From contig JAITGM010000047.1 in NCBI GenBank assembly GCA_031280685.1, forward strand, positions 1-55,481: DNA of 55,481 nucleotides, read 5' to 3'. Positions within the stretch are counted from its first letter, which is position 1. Each line of letters begins with the position of its first letter. Of the stretch, positions 1 through 13,097 are shown one piece after another. Position numbers and translations under genes: made by a program. Source of the DNA: Christensenellaceae bacterium. Lineage in GTDB: Bacteria; Bacillota; Clostridia; Christensenellales; UBA1750. The notes beneath the pieces were generated by a model. It searched no databases. It was not told the DNA's origin and worked only from the letters and a program-made list of their open reading frames with translations.

Positions 1-2119
1 AGGCGATATTGCCTGAAGCGTCACTCAAGGCGGTGGAGATGAGGTTGCCGTTTTGGTCGAAAAGACCAAAATTGAAGTGCCCTGCGGGAAGAGGAGCGCC
101 TTGTGCGTATTTTTGGCCGCTGAGCTTTACTTCGGCGGGTAGTTGGGGGGCTCGCCAAACCGCGGTGTAGGTGCTATCCCCAATGATCGGAGGCAAGGGG
201 GTGCCGGCGGGGTAAAAGACCCCGTTCTGGCCCTCCCAGCCAAGGAAGGTATAGCCCGGCAAGTGCTCGCTGCTGGGGTCGCCGCTGAAGGGCGGCGGAT
301 ACTCGCCAAAGCGTGCCGTGTTGCATTCGGTGCTCCAGGTGCCGGCCGTGCCTGGCTCATAACAGATGGTGAACTGGGCTGGAATCCAAAGCGCCGTGTA
401 CACCGCGTCCCCGCTGACCGGCGGCATAGCGCCTGGGTAGTAAATGCTGCCGTTTTGATCCTGCCAACCGGCAAAGGTATAGCCGTGGCAGGAAGGAATA
501 TCGCGCCCGGAGCCGTCATTATATGGCGGCGTCGGGGTGCCGTACGGCAGGTTGGTATATTCGATAGGGGGAAGGCCGCAGGGGGAGTTCGGCTCATAGC
601 GGACGGTATGGAGGGGAGCGGCCGAGCCTTGGTAGGCGATATCGTAGTTGTTGTAACCCTGCCCGAGCGAGGAGCTCCATTGGGTGCCGAAGATGTGGGA
701 AAAATAGAGCGCGTCATCCCACGGCTCGCGGTTATAGCTTTGGGCGGCGGTGTTCCCCGAAAAGACCGCACCCATTTCAACGGTTAGGCCAGGCAGACTG
801 CTGTAAAGCAGCCGGATGCCGCCGCCGTCCTGCCCGGCGCTGTTGTTTATGATCCTCGCCCCGCTCGGAATCACTAACCCTGTGCCGTCTGCGAAGGAAC
901 TAAGGAAGATCGCGCCGCCGCTTTGGGTGGCGCTGTTGCCATCTAAGAGTGGCGTGCCCTGCAGCTCAAGGGTGCCGCTGGGGTCTTTGAAGATGCCCCC
1001 GCCGTTCATCGCGGTGTTATAGGAGACCGTTCCGTTTGACAGGACGAACACGCCACTGAGCCGAATACATACACCCCCACCGTATGATGAGGCGGTGTTT
1101 TTCACGATCTCGCCGCCCGTCATGAAGAAATTACTCTTGACATTGTAAGTGTAGTATCCACCAACGTAAACTCCGCCGCCGTCTGCGGCGTCGTTCCCCT
1201 CAATTCGGCCGGAGCTCATGGTAAAAACGCTTGACGAAAAGGAAGTGATGGTGGTGTAAATGCCACCGCCATAGCTTTGCCCACCGCTGGCCGAATTGCC
1301 TGAAATCACGGTTCCTGCCAGGTTGAGGGAGCCGGTATTGAATACGCCGCCGCCATAGGACCCATCGCCACTGCTTAAGGCACTATAAGTGGCCGTGTTT
1401 TTAGAGATTGTTCCGCCTAACAGCTCCACGTTGCCGCCTGAAGCGTTGTATATGCCGCCGCCGTGCCCGCCGCTTCCGCCGCGGTCGGGATTGTAGAGCG
1501 TGCTGTTTAACGTGATGACGCCTCCCAGCATCGTGAAGGTGCCACCTGAAGCGTTGTACACCCCGCCCCCCCGCGCCCCATCGCCGACGCCGACGCCGCC
1601 ATAGGTCGCGCTGTTTGACGTGATCGTCCCGCTTTCCATGGTGAAAGTGCCAGCGTTATATACACCGCCGCCGAAGGATCTCTGCGAGCCCTCTTGAAGT
1701 ACAGCGCCGGTTTGGTTGTTTGAAATGGTCGCGCCGCTCTGCATCACGACCGTACCCAGGTTATAGATCCCGGCGCCGTTCTCCGTGGTGAGCTTACCGC
1801 CGGTGATGGTGATATTTTGCAGGTATAGGGTGGCGCCTGAGGCTACCGAGAGGACGCGCGAGGCCTGGTTTGCGTTGAGCGTGTAGGCGCCGCTTGTGCT
1901 CGTCAGCTTGATTTGTCGGCCTGACGGAATGTTGATCGGACTGCCGTTGAGCGTGATGTTGCCTGAGAGCCGGATCATGGTGGTCGCGCCGCCTGCCGCG
2001 TTGATGATGGTGGTCAGGGACGCCAATGAGGTCGCCGTTATGGTGTTTTGCCAAACGGGTTCGGCCAGTGGGCGCGCCGCACGCTCGGAAGGGATGTTGG
2101 AGGCTGTGGATTTATGCAA
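1..2119 (-). CDS. Repeat-rich surface protein with PMP-like/beta-helix repeats, InlB B-repeats and a pilin-like domain (3' end outside window)
   Basis: One open frame runs from a TTG at 2117-2119 (AAGGAG nine bases upstream, in-frame TGA just before it) to the window edge, more than 700 codons. After about 60 residues come roughly ten glycine-rich repeats of the type GGGVYNAGTFTMESGTITSN, which fit a right-handed beta-helix or polymorphic membrane protein fold. Then two InlB B-type (Listeria-Bacteroides) repeats follow, with signatures GYTFAGWQDQNG and GYTFLGWEGQNG and endings YTALW and YTAVW. The last visible part, with KYAQGAPLPAGHFNFGLFD, resembles a streptococcal pilin isopeptide-linkage domain. 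Family knowledge suggests a cell-wall adhesin, with an LPXTG or similar anchor expected beyond the window. Oddity: no hydrophobic signal peptide follows the TTG, so either the start is unusual or export is atypical. Confidence 0.8.
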   Translation of the reverse strand, partial: MHKSTASNIPSERAARPLAEPVWQNTITATSLASLTTIINAAGGATTMIRLSGNITLNGSPINIPSGRQIKLTSTSGAYTLNANQASRVLSVASGATLYLQNITITGGKLTTENGAGIYNLGTVVMQSGATISNNQTGAVLQEGSQRSFGGGVYNAGTFTMESGTITSNSATYGGVGVGDGARGGGVYNASGGTFTMLGGVITLNSTLYNPDRGGSGGHGGGIYNASGGNVELLGGTISKNTATYSALSSGDGSYGGGVFNTGSLNLAGTVISGNSASGGQSYGGGIYTTITSFSSSVFTMSSGRIEGNDAADGGGVYVGGYYTYNVKSNFFMTGGEIVKNTASSYGGGVCIRLSGVFVLSNGTVSYNTAMNGGGIFKDPSGTLELQGTPLLDGNSATQSGGAIFLSSFADGTGLVIPSGARIINNSAGQDGGGIRLLYSSLPGLTVEMGAVFSGNTAAQSYNREPWDDALYFSHIFGTQWSSSLGQGYNNYDIAYQGSAAPLHTVRYEPNSPCGLPPIEYTNLPYGTPTPPYNDGSGRDIPSCHGYTFAGWQDQNGSIYYPGAMPPVSGDAVYTALWIPAQFTICYEPGTAGTWSTECNTARFGEYPPPFSGDPSSEHLPGYTFLGWEGQNGVFYPAGTPLPPIIGDSTYTAVWRAPQLPAEVKLSGQKYAQGAPLPAGHFNFGLFDQNGNLISTALSDASGNIA

Positions 2120-2224
2120 AGGGGGTCACTCCTTGTCTTGATCGTTGTTTATGCGCCTTTTTTGCCTTTATGCCGCGCACCCTATTCTATGCCCAAAGGG
2201 AAAAAAGAGTGAGAATGCAGCAAA

Positions 2225-2259
2225 AAGCCCCTCCTCGGGAACTTCCCGGGGAGGGGCTT
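2225..2259 (-). terminator. Intrinsic terminator of the nitroreductase gene
   Basis: AAGCCCCTCC and GGAGGGGCTT form a perfect 10-bp stem, extended by CCCGG/TCGGG-type pairing, and on the minus strand a T5 run follows. It lies 25 bases after the nitroreductase stop and before the surface-protein start. Confidence 0.85.
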
Positions 2260-2283
2260 GGTGGACGGCCTTGGTTTGCGGCC

Positions 2284-2838
2284 CTACTCGATCACCGCGT
2301 ATTTGTTGGGGCCTGCTTGGGTCTTTTCCTTGGTGACGGAGCCATAGCCCACCGCCACGGCTACCTTGAACTCGTAGCCTTCTGGGAAGCCGAGCCTTTT
2401 TTCGAACTCGGCTCCGCGCGCGCTGTTAAAGGCCTCGCGCGGCATCCCCAGGAGGATGTTGCCCAGGCCCAGGCCCTGCGCCGCGATGACGATGTTTTCG
2501 GCCGCGATTCCGGCATCGAGCAGGGCGCCGCGCACCTTGTCTTCCGCGGGCGCGGCGATGAAGACCACCGTGGGCGCGTGGAAGTGCACGCTATAGTCCT
2601 CGCCGACCTTCGCGCTGGGCTTTTTGAGGATGGAATTCTTGACCTCAAGGCTGATCTCATCCAGCAGGGCCTTGTTTTGGCAGACGGCAAAGAACCAAGC
2701 CTGGCGGTTGCCGCCCGTGGGCGCTGCGAGGGCGGCTTCGATGAGGGCCTGGCGCTCCTCGGGACTGATTTGGCGGCTTTCGTAGCCGCGGATGCTCCGG
2801 CGCGCTTGAATGGCCTGAATGACTGGGTTCTGGTTCAT
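2284..2838 (-). CDS. Nitroreductase family FMN-dependent oxidoreductase
   Basis: A 184-aa protein whose opening NPVIQAIQARRSIRGYE is the classic nitroreductase start: the RRSIR segment binds the FMN phosphate. AAPTGGNRQAWFF around residue 40 and the C-terminal GYGS motif also match. Family members use NAD(P)H and FMN to reduce nitroaromatics, quinones or flavins; the substrate cannot be told from sequence. The ATG at 2836-2838 follows GGGGAGGG at good spacing; a longer upstream frame has no family similarity and was rejected. The gene is monocistronic, divergent from the DUF421 gene and closed by a strong terminator. Confidence 0.9.
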   Translation of the reverse strand: MNQNPVIQAIQARRSIRGYESRQISPEERQALIEAALAAPTGGNRQAWFFAVCQNKALLDEISLEVKNSILKKPSAKVGEDYSVHFHAPTVVFIAAPAEDKVRGALLDAGIAAENIVIAAQGLGLGNILLGMPREAFNSARGAEFEKRLGFPEGYEFKVAVAVGYGSVTKEKTQAGPNKYAVIE

Positions 2839-3008
2839 GGAACGATCCCTCCCCAAACGAATTGAACGGTTTTTTATAGCATAGCGCAAGCAGGCCTGGA
2901 AGTAAAGCCCCCGCAAGCCCGCGTATGGAATAAAAACCCTTGAAACCGACCATGCTTTGGCGGGGAAGCTTTTGGCGTTGCACTTCATTAAAAAAGGGGG
3001 ACTTTGGC

Positions 3009-3728
3009 TTGATTACGATGTTTTTGCGCGCGATGATCCTCTATGTGGCGGTGATGGCGGTCATCCGCGTGATGGGCAAGCGGCAGGCTGGTCAGCTACA
3101 GCCCTATGAGCTGGTCTTCGCGCTGGTCATCGCCAATATCGTCGCCGCGCCCATGGCGGATGTGGGCGTGCCGCTGGTCTATTCCATCATGCCTGTGGGC
3201 GCATTGATGCTTTGCTACGCGCTGTTTTCTATTCTCTCTCTCAAAAGCCAAAGAATCCGGGCCGTCATCACCGGCAGACCGACGATTTTGGTGCGCAATG
3301 GCGTGATCGATGAAACCGCGATGAAGAGGCAGAGCTTTTCGCTGACAGAGCTGATGGAGCGCGTGCGCGAATCCGGGATGGTGAACTTGCATGAGGTGGG
3401 CTGCGCGATTTTGGAGGTTAACGGCCAGGTCAGCGTTTTTGCGGTCTCGCAAAAAAGGACGGTCACGCCTGAGGATTTGGGGATCGCGACCGGCTATGAA
3501 GGCCTGCCGCTCAACCTGGTGCTGGATGGCGTGGTGCAGGTGCAGTCCCTGAAGCTGGCCGGCCTGAATGAAGCCTGGTTGAACGAAAAGCTGAAAAAGA
3601 TGGGTGCGGAGCCCAAGGATCTGTATTTTTGCGCGCTGGATACCTCGGGGCTTTTAAGCCTGCAAAGGCGGGGAGAAGGGCGGCTTTTGCTGCTTGAGGC
3701 GCTCGAAGCCTCGAAGGTGCGCTGGTAA
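3009..3728 (+). CDS. YetF-like DUF421 membrane protein
   Basis: A 239-aa protein with three N-terminal membrane segments (about residues 4-80) followed by a soluble domain with ITGRPTILVRNGVIDETAMKR and EVNGQVSVF, typical of the DUF421/YetF family of Bacillota, whose role is not settled (membrane-linked, often stress or sporulation related). The start is uncertain: TTG at 3009 has AAGGGGG ten bases upstream, while the first ATG is at 3018. The stop codon TAA overlaps the ATG of the next gene (TAATG), so the two are translationally coupled. DUF421 and DUF4363 genes are often neighbours, which supports both calls. Confidence 0.88.
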   Translation: MITMFLRAMILYVAVMAVIRVMGKRQAGQLQPYELVFALVIANIVAAPMADVGVPLVYSIMPVGALMLCYALFSILSLKSQRIRAVITGRPTILVRNGVIDETAMKRQSFSLTELMERVRESGMVNLHEVGCAILEVNGQVSVFAVSQKRTVTPEDLGIATGYEGLPLNLVLDGVVQVQSLKLAGLNEAWLNEKLKKMGAEPKDLYFCALDTSGLLSLQRRGEGRLLLLEALEASKVRW

Positions 3729-4105
3729 TGCGCGGGAACTGGGCCATGCTGGCGATGGCGCTGCTGATCCTGCTGGGCGCCGTCCTCCTCTTGCTGCTTT
3801 TGCAGGGGCAGACGGGCGAGATGCTTCTGCTTTGCGAAAAAATAGACCAAAACCTGGATGAAAACCCCGACGCGGCCATTGAGGCGGCGAAGGAGTTGGA
3901 GAGGCTTTGGCCGGCCTACCACAATAGCTGGCAGTTCTTTACCATGCACTCTGATCTGGACGAGATCGAGCGCGGGCTGATCGAACTGCAGGCCGCCCTT
4001 TCGCGGCGGGAGTTTGAAGAGGCGCAGCGCTGCTGCACCCTGCTCCGCGCGGCCGTGGAAGCGGTGCTCGAAAAGGAAAACCCCAGCCTTCGCAACGTGC
4101 TGTAG
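3728..4105 (+). CDS. DUF4363 family protein
   Basis: 125 aa: one N-terminal membrane anchor (about residues 7-25, AMALLILLGAVLLLLLLQ) and a helical, acidic extracytoplasmic part with the ERLWPAYHNSWQFF motif of DUF4363. It starts inside the stop codon of the DUF421 gene. Family pairing suggests the two proteins act together at the membrane; the activity is unknown. Confidence 0.82.
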   Translation: MRGNWAMLAMALLILLGAVLLLLLLQGQTGEMLLLCEKIDQNLDENPDAAIEAAKELERLWPAYHNSWQFFTMHSDLDEIERGLIELQAALSRREFEEAQRCCTLLRAAVEAVLEKENPSLRNVL

Positions 4106-4137
4106 GCACGGCCGCGCTGCCGCGCGGGTTTTGGGAT

Positions 4138-4276
4138 GGCGGAAGCGCCGCCATAGGCGGCGCTTGAACAAATCGCCTCGATGCCCTTGCGGCATCTCGG
4201 CGGGAACGGCCCTCGCCACCTGCGGCGGCGAGGGGGACTGGCGCGCTCTCTTCGCTCGCGCGCCGGGCGGCCAACG
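4138..4276 (+). repeat. Structured GC-rich intergenic repeat, copy A
   Basis: Stem I (GCGCCGCC 4145-4152 with GGCGGCGC 4156-4163), conserved linker TGAACAAA (4165-4172), stem II (CGCC..GATGCC with GGCATC..GGCG, 4174-4202), then GGGAACGG and, further on, GCGCGCTC and CGCTCGCGCGCC. The same order of parts is found at 8912-9023 with different stem sequences. The rest of the gap 4106-4470 has only GC-rich shadow frames and no gene I can support. See findings. Confidence 0.6.
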
Positions 4277-4470
4277 CGCCTGCCGCGCAGGCGTAAAACG
4301 TCCCGCCGTTTTTCGCCTATGGCTCAAAAAGGGCTTGGCGCTTTGCTCGCCGACGCTCGCCGTTGGCCACGCCCCGCGCTGGTTCCAGGGCAGTTCGTTG
4401 TTTCGCGTTTTGGGAAGGAGGGGGCCTCGGATAACTTGAGCCTGCTCGCAGGCGGCGCATCCGCGAAAAC

Positions 4471-4503
4471 AAAAAGGCGGGGCGGCCAGGAAGGCCGCCC
4501 CGC
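4471..4503 (-). terminator. Intrinsic terminator of the PFOR gene
   Basis: GCGGGGCGGCC (4477-4487) pairs perfectly with GGCCGCCCCGC (4493-4503); on the minus strand the hairpin is followed by TTTTT. It lies just downstream of the PFOR stop codon. Confidence 0.9.
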
Positions 4504-4524
4504 TTGGTTTGAGGTTTGTGGGGT

Positions 4525-8876
<4,352 letters not shown>

Positions 8877-8911
8877 GCGGGGGGAAAAGCGCCGCGGCGA
8901 GGGGCTGGGTT

Positions 8912-9023
8912 CGCGGAAGCGCGCTCCCCATGGGTCGCGCGCCTGAACAAAACGCCTAGCCGCCTTGCGGCGGCTAGGCGGGAATGGACGCGCTCGCTCA
9001 CGCTCGCGCGCGGGGGCCAACGC
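8912..9023 (+). repeat. Structured GC-rich intergenic repeat, copy B
   Basis: Stem I GCGCGC (8919-8924) with GCGCGC (8937-8942), linker TGAACAAA (8944-8951), stem II a perfect 12-bp hairpin (CGCCTAGCCGCC 8953-8964 with GGCGGCTAGGCG 8969-8980), then GGGAATGG, GCGCTC and CGCTCGCGCGC. Same plan as copy A with compensating changes in the stems. The rest of 8877-9183 is GC-rich with another hairpin (about 9062-9090, GCTGCGGC) and no supported gene. Confidence 0.62.
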
Positions 9024-9183
9024 CGCGCCGCGCGCGGCCTGCCGCTTCGCTTTGCGCTCGCGGCTGCTGCGGCTGCGCCGCAGCTTGGCCCGCGGGGCCG
9101 GGCGGGCCTCCCAAAGCGGAGCGCTGAGCCGGAGCCGTTTTGGCATTCGGTAGTGTTGAAGTTCAATTAAGGAGGGTTTCATC

Positions 9184-10161
9184 ATGCTAAAGGTTGGGAT
9201 TTTGAGCGGCTGGCACGTGCACGCAAGGGGCTACGCGAAAGAGCTGGCCGAGAGCGGCCTGGTCCAAATCGCGGCGATTTGGGACGAGGACGCGGCTCGC
9301 GGCAGGGCCTGGGCGACGGAATTGGGCGCCGAGTTCATCGCGGACGTGGACGCGCTCCTGGCTAGGGAGGACATCCCCGCCGTCGTCTGCAACGCGCCGA
9401 CGACCGACCACCCCGCGCTGATTTTAAAGGCGGCCGCCGCCGGCAAGCACGTTTTTACCGAAAAGCTCCTGGCCGTGAGCGCGGAAGAGTGCGAAAGGCT
9501 TTGCAAGGCGATTGACACGGCGGGGAAGGTTTTTTGCATCTCGCTTCCGCTGCGCGCGACGAAGCGCGTGCTGTACGTCAAGAAGCTCATTGAGGACGGA
9601 ACCCTGGGCCGCGTCACCGGAGCGCGCTTCCGAAGAAGCCACAGCGGCGTCAGCGACCATTGGCTGCCAGAATATTGGTTTGACGTGGCAAAGACCGGCG
9701 GCGGCGCGATGATGGATCTGGGCGCGCATCCGGCCTACATCCTGCCCTTCCTCTTTGGCGCGCCCAAGCGCCTTGCGGGCTTCACAGCCAATCTCTTCGG
9801 CACGGCCGCAGACGAAAGCGCCATCGCCCTGGCCGAGTTTGAAGGCGGCATTTTGGCCACGGGGGAAACCTCCTTCGTTACCAACGGCGTGCCCGATCTT
9901 CTGGAGGTTTATGGCACTGCGGGTTCCGTTTTCATGCGCGGGGAGGCGCTTTGGCTGAACCTCAAGGAGGGCGGCGGCAGGCCCGTTTTGGCCGATGAGC
10001 TGCCGGAAGAAAAGCCATCGCCCGTGATTCAATTCGTAAAAGCCTGCATCGAAGGCGGCGGCAGCCCCGAGCACCTCGGCACGAAGGATGCGCTCGTCAT
10101 GACGCGCTTCATCGAGGCCGTCTACGCATCCGACGCCTCTGGCAAGGCCGTGTTTTTTTGA
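9184..10161 (+). CDS. Gfo/Idh/MocA family NAD(P)-dependent oxidoreductase
   Basis: 325 aa. N-terminal Rossmann domain begins KVGILSGWHVHARGYAKEL; the usual GxGxxG is replaced by GILSGWHVHA, seen in some members. VVCNAPTTDHP and AGKHVFTEKLLA (the EKP-like loop, here EKL) around residues 70-100 match the family, and KTGGGAMMDLGAHPAYIL around residue 180 holds the catalytic GxHxxD-type His. The family reduces or oxidises sugars, inositols and related compounds; the substrate is not clear. ATG at 9184 has AAGGAGG nine bases upstream. It stands alone between GC-rich repeat DNA and the L10 promoter. Loss of the EKP proline is unusual and may shift specificity. Confidence 0.88.
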   Translation: MLKVGILSGWHVHARGYAKELAESGLVQIAAIWDEDAARGRAWATELGAEFIADVDALLAREDIPAVVCNAPTTDHPALILKAAAAGKHVFTEKLLAVSAEECERLCKAIDTAGKVFCISLPLRATKRVLYVKKLIEDGTLGRVTGARFRRSHSGVSDHWLPEYWFDVAKTGGGAMMDLGAHPAYILPFLFGAPKRLAGFTANLFGTAADESAIALAEFEGGILATGETSFVTNGVPDLLEVYGTAGSVFMRGEALWLNLKEGGGRPVLADELPEEKPSPVIQFVKACIEGGGSPEHLGTKDALVMTRFIEAVYASDASGKAVFF

Positions 10162-10200
10162 CATGCCGCCCGCTTGCGCCCAAAGGCCGGTTTTTGAGGC

Positions 10201-10229
10201 TTGACAGCAAGGCGATTCCCTGCTATGAT
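10201..10229 (+). promoter_or_regulatory. Consensus promoter of the rplJ-rplL operon
   Basis: TTGACA (10201-10206), 17-base spacer, TATGAT (10224-10229), about 217 bases before the rplJ start, as expected for a long regulated leader. Confidence 0.9.
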
Positions 10230-10235
10230 GAAAAA

Positions 10236-10445
10236 AGTTTGAGCGAATCGCTCTGCGTGCGCCATAGACAGCGGGTGCGTCCGGGTTTCCCGGCGCGTAA
10301 GTTCCCGCCGAGGTCACGGATGGGAAGGGTTTCGTAAAAAGGGGCTTGGCCCCGGGATTGCGATTGCCAGCCCTCGTGCCCTATGCGGCGCGAGGGCTGT
10401 TTTGTTTGGATGAATATGATCGCGAGCGAGGTGAACAACGAAGAG
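10236..10445 (+). ncRNA. Ribosomal protein L10 leader (autoregulatory mRNA leader)
   Basis: The roughly 200-nt leader between the promoter and rplJ has the position and layout of the L10 leader of Bacillota, which binds the L10(L12)4 complex and represses its own operon. Visible parts: paired GC-rich arms (for example GGTGCGTCCGGG... and GGTTTCGTAAAAAGGGGCTTGG), then a strong hairpin CAGCCCTCG/CGAGGGCTG (10368-10399) followed by TTTTGTTT, which can act as an attenuator. The assignment rests on synteny and structure; I cannot run a covariance model. Confidence 0.82.
10368..10407 (+). terminator. Attenuator hairpin inside the L10 leader
   Basis: CAGCCCTCG (10368-10376) pairs perfectly with CGAGGGCTG (10391-10399), followed by TTTTGTTT. 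It ends 38 bases before rplJ, so it must be conditional. Confidence 0.8.
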
Positions 10446-10973
10446 ATGAACAAGCAGCAGGAAGCGAAGGCCGAGGTCGTGCAAGGCATTCGCGAGAGCC
10501 TTGAAAAGTCGCAGGCCGTCGTGCTGGTGGACTACCGCGGTCTCAACGCCGAGGAAGAAACTGAGCTGCGCAAGCAGATGCGCGAGGCCGGCGTGGAGTA
10601 CCGCGTGCTCAAAAACACGCTGATTAAGCGCGCCAGCGACGAGCTGAGCATCGCGGGGCTTGACGGCTACCTAAACGGCCCCACGGCCGTGGCCTTTGGC
10701 CTGAACGACCCCACGGCCCCGGCGAAGATCCTTGGCGACTACATCGACAAGACCAAAAAGATGGAGATCAAGTGCGGCCTGATCGGCACCAGCGTCATCG
10801 ATGCCAAGGGCGTGACCGCCCTTGCGCAGCTGCCCGGCAGGGAGGTGCTCATCGCCAGGGCCCTGGGCAGCATGAACGCGCCCATCACCGGCCTGGTCAC
10901 CGTGCTGGGCGGCACGCTGCGCAAGCTCCTTTACGCGCTGAACGCGGTGAAGGACGCTAAGGGCGCGGCCTAA
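10446..10973 (+). CDS. rplJ: 50S ribosomal protein L10
   Basis: 175 aa. It anchors L7/L12 dimers at the base of the ribosomal stalk. The N-terminal rRNA-binding domain is clear (AVVLVDYRGLNAEEETELRKQ, GVEYRVLKNTLIKRA), as is the C-terminal helix for L7/L12. The ATG at 10446 gives MNKQQEAKAE, in line with family N-termini; it has GAGGTG twelve bases upstream. A GTG at 10431 in the same frame is an alternative start. Regulated by the leader upstream. Confidence 0.96.
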   Translation: MNKQQEAKAEVVQGIRESLEKSQAVVLVDYRGLNAEEETELRKQMREAGVEYRVLKNTLIKRASDELSIAGLDGYLNGPTAVAFGLNDPTAPAKILGDYIDKTKKMEIKCGLIGTSVIDAKGVTALAQLPGREVLIARALGSMNAPITGLVTVLGGTLRKLLYALNAVKDAKGAA

Positions 10974-11045
10974 GCCCAAAAGCAATAAAGCAATGAAGAG
11001 CCAAAATCAAGACGACAAAAACGATTAAATGGAGGAACGAGCAAA

Positions 11046-11423
<378 letters not shown>

Positions 11424-11438
11424 TCTAGCGAAAAACAC

Positions 11439-11466
11439 AAAAAAGAGCCGGAAACGGCTCTTTTTT
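11439..11466. terminator. Bidirectional terminator between rplL and pfkA
   Basis: AAAAGAGCCG GAAA CGGCTCTTTTTT: symmetrical stem with A-run on the left and T-run on the right, so it can end both the plus-strand rplL and the minus-strand pfkA transcripts. Confidence 0.9.
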
Positions 11467-11485
11467 GTGCGAATTGGCCCTTTGG

Positions 11486-12514
11486 TTAGTGCGAGAGGAT
11501 GTCGGCCAGGGAGATGAGGTGCTTGCTGACCTTTTTCTTCATGCTCACGGCCTTGGTGATGTCTACAGTGATGATCTTATTGTTGCGGATGCCGACGCAG
11601 AGGTTGGATTTGCCTTCGCGAAGCGCGTCCACGGCGCATTCGCCCATGCGGGCGGCCAGAATGCGATCCGCCGAGGAAGGCGAACCGCCGCGCTGCACGT
11701 GGCCGATTACGGAGCCGCGCGCGTCCACCTTGTGGCCGACGCTCCCTTGATTATGGTTGAGCCAGGAGGCGATATAGTCCACGGTGAAGTGCCCCATTCC
11801 GGGCTGCATGTGGATGCCCTCGGCCATGACGATGATGCCGTATTTTTTGCCCCGTCCGAAGGACTGGCTGAGCTTTGTGACGATATAGCGCAGCCACTTT
11901 TGGTCGTTCCAGCGCATCTCGGGCAGCAGGATCGCGTCTGAGCCCGCCGCGATGCCCGCATAGACCGCGAGGTCGCCGCAGTCCCTGCCCATGACCTCCA
12001 CCACGGAAACCCGGCCGTGCGATGCCATGGTATCCCGTAGTTTGTTGATGTTTTCCATGCAGGTATTGATCGCAGTATCAAAGCCGATGGTGTAATCGGT
12101 GTAGGCGAGGTCGTTGTCGATGGTTCCCGGCAAGCCGATGGCGTTGACGCCGCTTTCGTGCTGCAAAACGTTGGCGCCGCGGAAGGAGCCGTCCCCGCCG
12201 CAGACGACAAGCCCGTCGATCCGGTGCTTTTTTAGGGTGGCATAGCATTCCTGGCGCACGTTTTCGTCGGTGGCGAACTCGGGCAGCCTTGCCGTGCCCA
12301 AAATGGTGCCGCCGCGGTGAATGATATCGCCGACGCTGCCTGCGTCTAGAGGGGAAACATCATCGCTCTTCAGCCCAACGAAACCGTCCCGTATGCCATA
12401 GACCTCCATGCCGTGGTATAGCGCCGAACGCACCACGGCGCGCACCGCCGCGTTCATGCCGGGCGCGTCGCCGCCGCTGGTCAGGATTCCGATGCGCTTC
12501 TTCGCTTTTTCCAA
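11486..12514 (-). CDS. pfkA: ATP-dependent 6-phosphofructokinase
   Basis: 342 aa. It phosphorylates fructose 6-phosphate to the 1,6-bisphosphate in glycolysis. Motifs: GILTSGGDAPGMNAAVR at the N-terminus, CGGDGS (the second Gly marks the ATP, not pyrophosphate, type), PGTIDND with the catalytic Asp, EVMGRDCGDLA for substrate binding, and GHVQRGGSPS near residue 250. Start is TTG 12514, as no ATG fits the frame; AAGGGGGG lies upstream. A TATAAT promoter lies 38 bases before it. In many Bacillota pfkA directly follows dnaE on the same strand; here dnaE is on the same strand about 36.7 kb upstream, on the other side of the prophage. Confidence 0.97.
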   Translation of the reverse strand: MEKAKKRIGILTSGGDAPGMNAAVRAVVRSALYHGMEVYGIRDGFVGLKSDDVSPLDAGSVGDIIHRGGTILGTARLPEFATDENVRQECYATLKKHRIDGLVVCGGDGSFRGANVLQHESGVNAIGLPGTIDNDLAYTDYTIGFDTAINTCMENINKLRDTMASHGRVSVVEVMGRDCGDLAVYAGIAAGSDAILLPEMRWNDQKWLRYIVTKLSQSFGRGKKYGIIVMAEGIHMQPGMGHFTVDYIASWLNHNQGSVGHKVDARGSVIGHVQRGGSPSSADRILAARMGECAVDALREGKSNLCVGIRNNKIITVDITKAVSMKKKVSKHLISLADILSH

Positions 12515-12552
12515 AAGAAGGCCCCCCTTTTGCCATTTTGCCTATGCGAGGC

Positions 12553-12582
12553 ATTATAGCACAGCGTGCTTTGGGGGCACAA
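12553..12582 (-). promoter_or_regulatory. Promoter of pfkA
   Basis: Minus strand TTGTGC (12582-12577), 18-base spacer, TATAAT (12558-12553). Confidence 0.65.
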
Positions 12583-12633
12583 GGGCTCTCCGTTGCGGGG
12601 ATACGCTCCGCTCTAACTTGCCTAGTCGGTTGC

Positions 12634-13045
12634 GTTGGCGCTTAGGGCCTCGCTCTGCGCGGCCCTAAGCGGGAGAGCAACTCTCCCGCACCCTCTCAGG
12701 GGCAGGTTACCAGGTTCCTATTGCCTTGCGAAATGCTGTAAAGCCGGTCAAAACTCGATGAGCCCGTCGCCAGCGGGCGGGATTTAAGCACAAGCGGCGC
12801 TTGACGAACGAAAACGGGAAGGCGGCGAGTGGCGTCAATCGAAGCAAAGGCGCGGCCTAAAAGGGCTGCGTAGCCAAGGCAAGCGGCGCGCGGGCAGTGA
12901 AGGGGCTCGAGTTACGGCTTGGGGGGCGAGCCCGGAGGCTTTGGCCTCCGGGCCAGGCAAGCGGGCGAATGCCCGCTTGCCTGGTGGCCGCGCGCAGCGC
13001 GGCGGCCCGCCCCCGGCGCGCGAGCGGCGCGAGCGCGCCCGTTCC
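12634..13045. repeat. Hairpin-rich gap at the left prophage edge, including repeat copy C (partial)
   Basis: No gene is supported in 12515-13097. It holds several near-perfect hairpins: GCTTAGGGCC/GGCCCTAAGC (about 12639-12670), GGGAGAG/CTCTCCC, CCCGGAGGC/GCCTCCGGG (12931-12952), and a perfect 14-bp stem CCAGGCAAGCGGGC/GCCCGCTTGCCTGG (12953-12984). At 13009-13045, read on the minus strand, GGGAACGGGCGCGCTCG..CGCTCGCGCGCCGGGG matches the downstream part of repeat copies A and B, but the TGAACAAA half is missing. The left prophage attachment site should lie in or next to this gap. Confidence 0.5.
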
Positions 13046-13097
13046 CGTTCTCGTTACATCTCGTAGTGACGAATTGGCTGCGTCAAACTCCGTATTG

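Noticed and set aside
127..787. Long frames on both strands inside the surface-protein gene
   Set aside because: They have low-complexity Arg/Pro/Thr content; the frame running from 2119 to the edge has proper repeats and domains.
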